Below are positions 17,626-25,095 of a stretch of 39,849 nucleotides of DNA, piece after piece (within the stretch, counting starts at the first letter, position 1; each line of letters opens with the position of its first letter). The notes beneath the pieces were generated by a model, which had not been told where the DNA came from, made no database searches, and saw nothing but the letters and a program-made list of their open reading frames with translations. The position numbers and the translations under genes were made by a program. Location: positions 1 through 39,849 of the forward strand of contig JAGXBC010000006.1 of assembly GCA_018971305.1 (NCBI GenBank). Direction: 5' to 3'. This DNA is from Patescibacteria group bacterium (GTDB lineage Bacteria > Patescibacteriota > Minisyncoccia > UBA6257 > 2-01-FULL-56-20).

Positions 17626-18178
17626 GTTCACCCAAGATTGGTTTTCACAAAATATCCCCATATGGCAGGCTATTATTGGCCCCAAAAAGGGAAATGCCAT
17701 AAACGCGCTGGAAATAGGGTGCTTCGAGGGCCGTGCAACCTGCTGGCTTCTGGATAACGTCCTGACCAGCCCTGAGAGCCATATAACCTGCGTGGATACC
17801 TTCCACAGCGATGAGGAACTAAAGGATATAGATTTTGGAAAAGTGAAAGAACGATTTATCCACAATACGTCCCCCTACGGTGGAAAAGTATCACTCGTTG
17901 TTGACACCTCTGAAAACTACCTGCGGCACACTGCACAGCAGTTCAGCCTCATCTATATAGACGGCTCCCACATGGCCCCGGACGTCCTCACTGATGCGGT
18001 ACTGGCACACCGCACACTGGAAAAGGGCGGGATCATGGTTTTCGATGATTACCTCTGGACGGGATTAGGCAAATTGGTACGAAGCCCTAAGATGGGCATA
18101 GACGCCTTTTTAGACTGCTTTGGGCATCTTTATACCCCTCTTTCCATAGGCTATCAGGTAATCATTTGCAAAAAGTGA
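17615..18178 (+). CDS. Class I SAM-dependent methyltransferase
   Basis: 187 aa; ALEIGCFEGRATCWLLDNVL, ITCVDTF, FSLIYIDGSHMAPDVLTDAVLAHRTLEKGGIMVFDDYLW. Confidence 0.8.
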   Translation: MNTEFTQDWFSQNIPIWQAIIGPKKGNAINALEIGCFEGRATCWLLDNVLTSPESHITCVDTFHSDEELKDIDFGKVKERFIHNTSPYGGKVSLVVDTSENYLRHTAQQFSLIYIDGSHMAPDVLTDAVLAHRTLEKGGIMVFDDYLWTGLGKLVRSPKMGIDAFLDCFGHLYTPLSIGYQVIICKK

Positions 18179-18190
18179 TATAATGACCCT

Positions 18191-18724
18191 ATGGCAGCAA
18201 CAAACGGTGCCCAGCCGAGAGACGCAAACAGGCAAGTACTCACCTACTTAGGCCCAGTCCTTTCCAACTCAAAAACCCTAGTCGGAAGCAATGCGACTGT
18301 GGCCGTGCCCCTTTTTACCCTTACGGGGACGGTCATGGTGACGGGCTTATGGGGCGTTGTAACAACAGTACTAGGGGCAAATAACACCGCGGCATATTTC
18401 AGATTAAACGACCAGACGGTACAATCAAACATCACCGTAAACACCGGCGTAACCCTAAGTGCCGCCGCAGCAGGGTCGGTCATTGTGAAGAATGGCCTTG
18501 CAGCCGCAGCCGCCGTCCTTCTGTCCGCATCACAGGAGCGCGTGTCGGAGCCTACGACACTGGAAACGCTGTACTTCTCACCCTTTGTTATAGTTAAAAA
18601 GCCGGCAGCAACGACACAAATCGAGTTCGTCTACTCCACGACTGACACCCCGACATCAGGTGCTATCCAGTTCTTCGTAGCCTACTACCCCCTCTCCGCA
18701 GATGGTGATTTAGCCATCGTCTAA
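18191..18724 (+). CDS. Virion structural protein
   Basis: 177 aa; extended -10 TGATATAAT ends 6 nt before ATG. Confidence 0.5.
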   Translation: MAATNGAQPRDANRQVLTYLGPVLSNSKTLVGSNATVAVPLFTLTGTVMVTGLWGVVTTVLGANNTAAYFRLNDQTVQSNITVNTGVTLSAAAAGSVIVKNGLAAAAAVLLSASQERVSEPTTLETLYFSPFVIVKKPAATTQIEFVYSTTDTPTSGAIQFFVAYYPLSADGDLAIV

Positions 18725-18772
18725 TCGTTTTTATACCCCTATGCTATACTACATTGAGAAGGAGTAAATAAT

Positions 18773-19045
18773 ATGGCAGAACCAACAGATGAGCAGAAAA
18801 AGGAAGCCGCTGCAAAATTGCAGATGGAGCTTGATACCGAATACTCGGTTGTCTTCAAAAAACGCGAATGGGTATTGATCTATAATATCCTAACCTCCGT
18901 AACGTATAAGCTGGGCGATGCAACCCTCGTCCTGCCGATCGTTGAGAAGGTGGCACGCGATGCAGACCTTTTGCAAAAACCGCAACCGGTAGCAAAACCT
19001 GCAGCAGCGCCGGAGAAGCCAGCGGATAAGGTACTAACAAACTAA
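18773..19045 (+). CDS. Hypothetical protein
   Basis: 90 aa; TGCTATACT promoter plus SD GAAGGAG. Confidence 0.6.
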   Translation: MAEPTDEQKKEAAAKLQMELDTEYSVVFKKREWVLIYNILTSVTYKLGDATLVLPIVEKVARDADLLQKPQPVAKPAAAPEKPADKVLTN

Positions 19046-19046
19046 C

Positions 19047-19658
19047 ATGGATCCAGAAGCACAACAGCGAGCATTGGTAGCTAATCAGCTGCGCCAGCGG
19101 GAGCTTGCCCGCAAGTCGCAGGACATCATACGGATTTATAATCCGCTGTATCAGGATTTCCGCTTCCTCTATGATGGGTATCCTAACACCGTAAAGGCGC
19201 GTGAAACGAAGGACGTGGAACGCTACAAAGCCGAGCTGTACTTCAAGAAAATCTCCCAGTACATCATTGGCCTCTCACAGATCGAAAAGGGTGAGGCGCT
19301 GCTGAAAAAGCGCCGGGATAGGGGGCTGGACGAGATACTGGATAAATACCAAGAGAGCAAGCAGATATGGGATAATACCCCGAAAATGAACGACCCGCAG
19401 CTGCTGGAACAAATCGCAAAGGTAGTCATTATCGGTCTGGTAGAGGAATACGGAAAAGAGGAACCGCTGCCCGGACAGCGTGAGGAACCGAAGCCGGAAA
19501 TGACCAACGTAGACGAAATTATCTTTAGGAAAATTGCAGACCGTAAAATAGAGGCCGCCCCCGAGCCGGTAGCAAAGCCGGTCACCAAAACGCTTGACGA
19601 AATGAAAAAGGATGAGGACGGAGCACCGCCGGTCAAAAAACTGGAGAAAGCAAAATGA
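19047..19658 (+). CDS. Hypothetical charged protein
   Basis: 203 aa, helical. Confidence 0.55.
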   Translation: MDPEAQQRALVANQLRQRELARKSQDIIRIYNPLYQDFRFLYDGYPNTVKARETKDVERYKAELYFKKISQYIIGLSQIEKGEALLKKRRDRGLDEILDKYQESKQIWDNTPKMNDPQLLEQIAKVVIIGLVEEYGKEEPLPGQREEPKPEMTNVDEIIFRKIADRKIEAAPEPVAKPVTKTLDEMKKDEDGAPPVKKLEKAK

Positions 19659-19900
19659 GCGCCATATCAGAAAAAATATCAGCAATCATGGGCTTCACGA
19701 TCAAAGAGGGCAAATGGGCCTCCTTCATAACCCCTATGGATCAGGAGGGGGAACCGACACGGAGGCATATATCGGATATGCTTTTCGCTCTCTGTGAGGT
19801 CGTAGAAGACCTTGAAAAGCGCGTGAAGGAATTGGAGGATTATGTTGCGCGAAACGAAGCGGGACGACACCCCGACGAGTCTGTACAACCCGCTAAATAA
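19655..19900 (+). CDS. Hypothetical protein
   Basis: 81 aa, ATGA-coupled. Confidence 0.5.
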   Translation: MSAISEKISAIMGFTIKEGKWASFITPMDQEGEPTRRHISDMLFALCEVVEDLEKRVKELEDYVARNEAGRHPDESVQPAK

Positions 19901-20108
19901 TGACTTTGTTGTACAAATGGCAGATGATAATAATATCCCCCATCTCTATACCCTCCACGCGGAGGAAATTGAAACATTCCCAGCGTATATAGCACGTCAT
20001 ATTAAGAAAAAATTAGCTGAAAAAATATATCTAGACCGATATGGGGGGAAAATAACAAAAGAAAGTATCATGCCTGCCATTTTACAGGAAATAGAGGTAA
20101 CACTATGA
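19842..20108 (+). CDS. Hypothetical protein
   Basis: 88 aa, coupled to the next gene. Confidence 0.5.
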   Translation: MLRETKRDDTPTSLYNPLNNDFVVQMADDNNIPHLYTLHAEEIETFPAYIARHIKKKLAEKIYLDRYGGKITKESIMPAILQEIEVTL

Positions 20109-20632
20109 ATATACAAATTCTTAAAGATAAATCCGCCGATCTTTTTCAAATATTGGAGGTAAGTTTTTCTGAACTATCTAACCTTGACCAAAAAAGAAAA
20201 GAGATTGAGGAATATGACCATGAGGTACGTGAAAATGAAAAGAAAATACTTCTTAAAGAAGATTCGTTAAATATACGGGAAAAAAATTTAGAAAATGATG
20301 TACATGCCCTTCAATTGAAACGTGAAGAATTAGCGCGGCTGGAACAGAAAATAAATCACAGTAGAGAACAAATAATAAAAGCAAAAGAGCAACTTTCTAT
20401 TCTTGATGAAAAATTAAAAGAAATGCAGATTTATGAGGTAAAAATTAATGAAAAGAAAAAGGAATTAGAAAATCTTAAACCCAAAGAGGACGAATTAGCA
20501 CATCGTGAAACTATGTTACAAAAGGAAAAAGAGATTGACAGGAAGCGGAAAGAACATCTCGATAACCGGGTAAAAAAAATACGACAGGTGGAACAGAGAT
20601 TACAGATTGAAGCAGATGATAATTTAGAGTAA
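20105..20632 (+). CDS. Coiled-coil protein
   Basis: 175 aa, long heptad-like Lys/Glu/Leu pattern. Confidence 0.6.
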   Translation: MNIQILKDKSADLFQILEVSFSELSNLDQKRKEIEEYDHEVRENEKKILLKEDSLNIREKNLENDVHALQLKREELARLEQKINHSREQIIKAKEQLSILDEKLKEMQIYEVKINEKKKELENLKPKEDELAHRETMLQKEKEIDRKRKEHLDNRVKKIRQVEQRLQIEADDNLE

Positions 20633-20633
20633 G

Positions 20634-20683
20634 TGGTATAATATATATAAAGGACATACCTTGCATACCGGCAAGGTTTTTTT
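20634..20683 (+). promoter_or_regulatory. Extended -10 promoter plus hairpin/T-tract leader
   Basis: TGGTATAAT 20634-20642; ACCTTGC 20658-20664 / GCAAGGT 20671-20677; T7 20677-20683; ATG 20684. Confidence 0.7.
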
Positions 20684-21850
20684 ATGGCTGATCCACTACA
20701 ACGCGATGCAAATAGGGTACCTGTTATGGGAGCAGTTTCATCATTAAGCTCTACAACAGTATCCCCCATTACCTATACTCCTATTACAGGAGTTAATCCC
20801 GTGAATGTCGCTATTGTTGACGCATCGGGAACACAAATAACCTCATTCGGCGGCGGCACGCAATATGCCAACGCCGCAGTGGTAGCTACTCCCACGGGTA
20901 CGGTGGCTTTAGGTTATGACGGAGCTAATGTCAGGGCGTTGTTAACCGATACCACGGGAAAGTTAAACGTGACGGGTTCGATAACGGCGACTAACCCTTC
21001 TGTAGGTTCAACGGGGGTGGCAATTCCTACATCGGCCACGCTTTTAGGAGGTTCGGACGGAACTAATTTACAGCCCCTGCAGATTGACGCTTCCAAAAAC
21101 TTAAAAGTTTTACTCGCTAACGCTTCAGTTGCTGTTACGGGCACTTTCTGGCAGGCGACTCAACCAGTATCAGGTACCTTTTGGCAAACCACTCAACCCG
21201 TATCACTAGCTTCCCTTCCTCCCTTAGCCACGGGAACTAACAATATAGGAGTTGTAGATATAGCGGATACTGCTGGTAATAAATTTACTTCAAACTCAAC
21301 TACTTTTACTTCTAAGTATGCCCAAGATATTAATTTACTCGGAACTTTGGGTACTGCTTTCTCAACTGCTGGCAAAATAGACATTACGGCTATTCCCGCA
21401 GGAACTAATTTAATAGGAAAAGTTGAAGTCTCGGACGGCACGAATATCTTAAATACTACTACCAATCCAGCGGTAGTATCCGAAATTCCCACGTCAAATA
21501 CCGGATGGTCTTTTAATTACCAGTCGGCCTTATCAAACACAAAAGCGCAAATTAAGGGGACGGCGGGCATTTTTGGAGGGTATGTAATGTTATATAACCC
21601 CAATACAGCCGTAACTTATATTCAAGTTTTTAATAAAGCAAGTGCTAATGTAACTGTTGGGACTACAGCACCAGACTTTGTAATTCCTCTTCCAGGAGTG
21701 GCTTCTGCTTCAGCCACAGGAAGTGCAGCAAATGTGGAGTTTAGCGTAGGGATAGTTATGAATACGGGTATAACGGTAGCGGCAACAACTACCCCTACAG
21801 GTTCTACAGCTCCGGCAAATGCAATTATGGCAACCTTTTTATACCTTTAA
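20684..21850 (+). CDS. Tail/virion structural protein
   Basis: 388 aa; internal repeat GTFWQATQPVS-GTFWQTTQPVS. Confidence 0.6.
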   Translation: MADPLQRDANRVPVMGAVSSLSSTTVSPITYTPITGVNPVNVAIVDASGTQITSFGGGTQYANAAVVATPTGTVALGYDGANVRALLTDTTGKLNVTGSITATNPSVGSTGVAIPTSATLLGGSDGTNLQPLQIDASKNLKVLLANASVAVTGTFWQATQPVSGTFWQTTQPVSLASLPPLATGTNNIGVVDIADTAGNKFTSNSTTFTSKYAQDINLLGTLGTAFSTAGKIDITAIPAGTNLIGKVEVSDGTNILNTTTNPAVVSEIPTSNTGWSFNYQSALSNTKAQIKGTAGIFGGYVMLYNPNTAVTYIQVFNKASANVTVGTTAPDFVIPLPGVASASATGSAANVEFSVGIVMNTGITVAATTTPTGSTAPANAIMATFLYL

Positions 21851-21853
21851 AAT

Positions 21854-22864
21854 ATGGCAACTGTAATTTTCTTAACTACGACAGGTGCTAATACTTGGAC
21901 AGTCCCCTCAGATTGGAATTCATCTAATAATACGATTGAGGTTATTGGGGGAGGAGGGGGAGGGACTGGCGGAGGAGTAAGTTGGTCAGCTGGTGGCGGA
22001 GGCGGAGGATATTCAAAAATTTCTAATCTTTCTCTTTCTCCTAATGCGAGTATAAATTATACCGTAGGAATAGGAGGTGTGGGTGGAACTGGTGGAGCGA
22101 CTGCCAAAGCTGGGGGAAATGGCGGAGATTCTTGGTTTAATGGAACTACTTTAGCGGGTTCTTCAGTCGGAGCGAAGGGTGGATTAGGAGGTCCACAATC
22201 TTCTGCTAATGGTTTAGGTGGCCAACAATCAGGAAATACAGGAAGCGTAGGAACTATAATAAAGTTAGGTGGAAATGGAGTTCATTCAGGGGGTTATGAC
22301 GGTGGTCCTGGTGGAGGGGGAGCCGCTGGACCTAACGGAAATGGTGCAGATGGGGCTTCGGATGGTGGCAACGGGGGAGCGGGAGGAGGAGGAAGTGGCG
22401 GGGGGTTAGTTGGAGCGGCTGGAAGTGGTTATACTGGCGGGAATGGAGGAGCAAATTATACTTCTACTCAAGCTGGTGGTATTGGTTCATCTTCTACTTC
22501 TACGCCAGGTGGAAATGGTACAGGAGATAGTAACGGTGCGTCAGGTGGAGGGGGAGGAGCAAGTAATTCAGGTGAAACAGCTGCTTCAGCTGGTGGCGAC
22601 GGTGGTCCAGGTCAAGAATGGGACTCAACGCATGGCTCAGGGGGTGGAGGCGGTGGTGCAGGAAGTAAATATAATGCAAATGATACAATTATACACAATG
22701 GAAATGGTGGATTATATGGAGGCGGTGGTGCAGGAAGTAATACTTTATTTGATTACTATGGAACTGGCGGCAACGGAGCGCAAGGAATTATAGTTATTAC
22801 TTATACGCCATCGGCAGGAGGTACCCAATACTTTTCTCCTTTTTCTATATTAGGTGTTGGCTGA
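21854..22864 (+). CDS. Glycine-rich adhesin or receptor-binding-like protein
   Basis: 336 aa; N-terminal WTVPSDWNSSNNTIEVIGGGGGG followed by long Gly-rich repeats. Confidence 0.65.
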   Translation: MATVIFLTTTGANTWTVPSDWNSSNNTIEVIGGGGGGTGGGVSWSAGGGGGGYSKISNLSLSPNASINYTVGIGGVGGTGGATAKAGGNGGDSWFNGTTLAGSSVGAKGGLGGPQSSANGLGGQQSGNTGSVGTIIKLGGNGVHSGGYDGGPGGGGAAGPNGNGADGASDGGNGGAGGGGSGGGLVGAAGSGYTGGNGGANYTSTQAGGIGSSSTSTPGGNGTGDSNGASGGGGGASNSGETAASAGGDGGPGQEWDSTHGSGGGGGGAGSKYNANDTIIHNGNGGLYGGGGAGSNTLFDYYGTGGNGAQGIIVITYTPSAGGTQYFSPFSILGVG

Positions 22865-22866
22865 CA

Positions 22867-22915
22867 TGATATAATGATGAAAGCAAACATATTGCACCTT
22901 TCTAGGTGCTTTTTT
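22867..22915 (+). promoter_or_regulatory. Extended -10 promoter plus hairpin/T-tract leader
   Basis: TGATATAAT 22867-22875; GCACCT 22894-22899 / AGGTGC 22904-22909; T6 22910-22915; ATG 22930. Confidence 0.7.
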
Positions 22916-22929
22916 ATTACATAATCCCT

Positions 22930-24177
22930 ATGAGGTTAACCTACACCGATTATTGGAGTCAGTTTTTACGCAATACCAATCAGGTAGGACTGAACGACAC
23001 TAATGTGCAGAAGGATTTTCAGCTGCATCTGGGCCAACGGTACCAACTCATGCTTGCGAAGCTCAAGAACTACCGCACCGAGAGTTACTATGCACCTTTC
23101 CTTACCGGCATGAATGTTGTATTACTCTCAACAGGTGTTGCTCAAGCGATAAGTTCGATTACATCATCGGGAACAACAGCAACCGTCACAACGATAGTAG
23201 CGCATGGATATAGTACAGGAAACTCAGTAAATATCATGGGGGCAGCCCTAAACTTCCAGAACGCCTCTGCGGTCAATACCTTTGGACTGACCAATCCCAA
23301 TGCATATAATGGCACCTACACGATTACAGTGACCGACACAACCCATTTTACCTATACTCTGGCATCAAATGTTAATGGCATACCCGCAATGCCCGCGCAG
23401 TACTTTCCATATCCACAGGGAAATATCACCATAGATGGCATTTTTATAACCGTGGGGGCGGTCAATTTCCCCCTGCAGCTTATCAGTACGACTTTCGGAT
23501 GGGAGGAATTGAACGCAATCCTTATCCAAGCGTCTGCGCTACCGCAATTCTACTTTCCCCGCCGGGATGATTTTGGTATATGGCCCGTACCACAATCCAC
23601 CTATCAGGGGACTATCCTCTACCACTACCGGGATAGGAACCTTATGGTCGATGATTACCTAACAGGTACCGTTACGATGACCCAAAACTCAAATATCGTA
23701 CTGGGAAGCGGGACAACCTTCACCGCCGCAATGGTAGGACGGTGGCTGACCATCACCGACACGACTGTACCGGGGCAGGGGTACTGGTTCCGTATACTGG
23801 GGTATACCGATGCGACCCATGTAACAATAGACCGAAACTGGCCCAATGCAACGACTTCATCAGTAGCGTACCGAATAGGGGAGTCGCCCGAACTACCCGA
23901 GGAAGGGCATATTATTCTCTCGGATGGCGTTACTGCTGATTACTACGGCGGTATGCGCAAAGATCAAGTAAATTACAAATGGTATTCAAACCTATTCTGG
24001 ACTGGCGATCCGGGGAACGATAAACGGCAGGAGGGCAACAGCGAAATCTCTGCCGGGCTTATCGGCCTCGTCAATCGGTATATGGATCGTGACGATGTAC
24101 GGGTTATACAGAAGCGCCCGAAGCTCAATCCGCTACAGTTCAAAGCATGGGCGACCTCACTTTCATCGAGCGGATAA
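22930..24177 (+). CDS. Tail/neck structural protein
   Basis: Start MRLTYTDYWSQFLRNTNQ; about 415 aa; P22 gp4-like position. Confidence 0.5.
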   Translation: MRLTYTDYWSQFLRNTNQVGLNDTNVQKDFQLHLGQRYQLMLAKLKNYRTESYYAPFLTGMNVVLLSTGVAQAISSITSSGTTATVTTIVAHGYSTGNSVNIMGAALNFQNASAVNTFGLTNPNAYNGTYTITVTDTTHFTYTLASNVNGIPAMPAQYFPYPQGNITIDGIFITVGAVNFPLQLISTTFGWEELNAILIQASALPQFYFPRRDDFGIWPVPQSTYQGTILYHYRDRNLMVDDYLTGTVTMTQNSNIVLGSGTTFTAAMVGRWLTITDTTVPGQGYWFRILGYTDATHVTIDRNWPNATTSSVAYRIGESPELPEEGHIILSDGVTADYYGGMRKDQVNYKWYSNLFWTGDPGNDKRQEGNSEISAGLIGLVNRYMDRDDVRVIQKRPKLNPLQFKAWATSLSSSG

Positions 24178-24180
24178 AAA

Positions 24181-24206
24181 TACCCGCCGTATTGTCCCGG
24201 CGGGAT
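24181..24206 (+). terminator. Hairpin after the tail/neck gene
   Basis: CCCGCCG...CGGCGGG followed by a weak T-rich stretch. Confidence 0.5.
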
Positions 24207-24209
24207 TTA

Positions 24210-24395
24210 TTACATCGAGTGGGTGCCGGCAGATACGCTCATATTATCTATGCGCTTCCGGCCTATCCGTGGCTCCTTCCTGTACTTTCGTACTGCCCGG
24301 CTTATGGCTGTATTAAAGCTCGACGCCTTTTCTGTGTATTCAAAACTGATCGGATATGGAATGTATGCGGTTACTTTCACGACGTACATTTTCAT
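24210..24395 (-). CDS. Small leftward gene inside the rightward late region (MKMYVVKVTAYIPYPISFEYTEKASSFNTAISRAVRKYRKEP...)
   Basis: Strong SD AAAGGAGGACAAT before ATG at 24395; extended -10 TGGTATAAT (complement of 24455-24463) upstream. Confidence 0.6.
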   Translation of the reverse strand: MKMYVVKVTAYIPYPISFEYTEKASSFNTAISRAVRKYRKEPRIGRKRIDNMSVSAGTHSM

Positions 24396-24642
24396 ATTGT
24401 CCTCCTTTGTAAATGTGCTTTTGAGGCGTAGGAACAATCTATACCTCTATATCAATTATACCAATCGGGTTTTCCATATTTTTATTCCCACGCCTACACT
24501 TTTCACAATCCGTGCGTGAAAATAAAAACTTGACTTGGTGTTTATCGCATGACAGCGCCATTTCTTATTTATGGCTACGCATGACCCCAAAAAACAGCGT
24601 GCGTAAAATTCGTGGTTTATACATCAGTGGTATAATAAAGGC

Positions 24643-24798
24643 ATGAGTCATATTGTATTGCGCAAACGTGCATCGGGATACCAGATGTACGATAAACGCA
24701 AAGAACACTATGTCGGGTCGGTTATAAAGGACTACCAGAAGGCCCGAAAAACAGCCCGAGCGCGCGATGAGCGTGAGGACAAAAAGTATAGAAGCTAA
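24643..24798 (+). CDS. Small basic protein (51 aa, MSHIVLRKRASGYQMYDKRKEHYVGSVIKDYQKARKTARARDEREDKKYRS)
   Basis: Read directly; TGGTATAAT ends 6 nt before ATG. Confidence 0.55.
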   Translation: MSHIVLRKRASGYQMYDKRKEHYVGSVIKDYQKARKTARARDEREDKKYRS

Positions 24799-24799
24799 G

Positions 24800-24848
24800 T
24801 GCTATAATAAGGACAGTCAACTTATGACGCCGTGGTGCGTCTTTTTTT
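24800..24848 (+). promoter_or_regulatory. Extended -10 promoter plus hairpin/T-tract leader
   Basis: TGCTATAAT 24800-24808; GACGC 24826-24830 / GCGTC 24837-24841; T7 24842-24848; ATG 24849. Confidence 0.7.
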
Positions 24849-25094
24849 ATGGCTTTCACTGCAACGATCAAAACAATAAATATGACCCCGGACACCATCA
24901 CCATAGGTGTTCGCTACTATGATTCAGTAACGAACCTATCCACGGATAAAACATTTACCTACTCGAACAACGACACGATCACACAGGCACAGGTTGTGGC
25001 TGACATTATCAATGCCGGGAAGGTGTATAAGGCCGCGTGGACACAAAATATCGCACTACAGTCGAAGGTGGGCACTGTTATCGTAATACCGTAA
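24849..25094 (+). CDS. Small structural/hypothetical protein
   Basis: 81 aa after leader element. Confidence 0.55.
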   Translation: MAFTATIKTINMTPDTITIGVRYYDSVTNLSTDKTFTYSNNDTITQAQVVADIINAGKVYKAAWTQNIALQSKVGTVIVIP

Positions 25095-25095
25095 T

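Noticed and set aside
21139-21200. Possible diversity-generating retroelement target or CRISPR-like repeat (GTFWQATQPVS repeats)
   Set aside because: Only two protein-level repeats and no reverse transcriptase or spacer array in the window.
22410-22793. 127-aa + frame and the 22500-22688 minus frame inside the glycine-rich gene
   Set aside because: Low-complexity shadows of GGN codons in other frames; no start signal.
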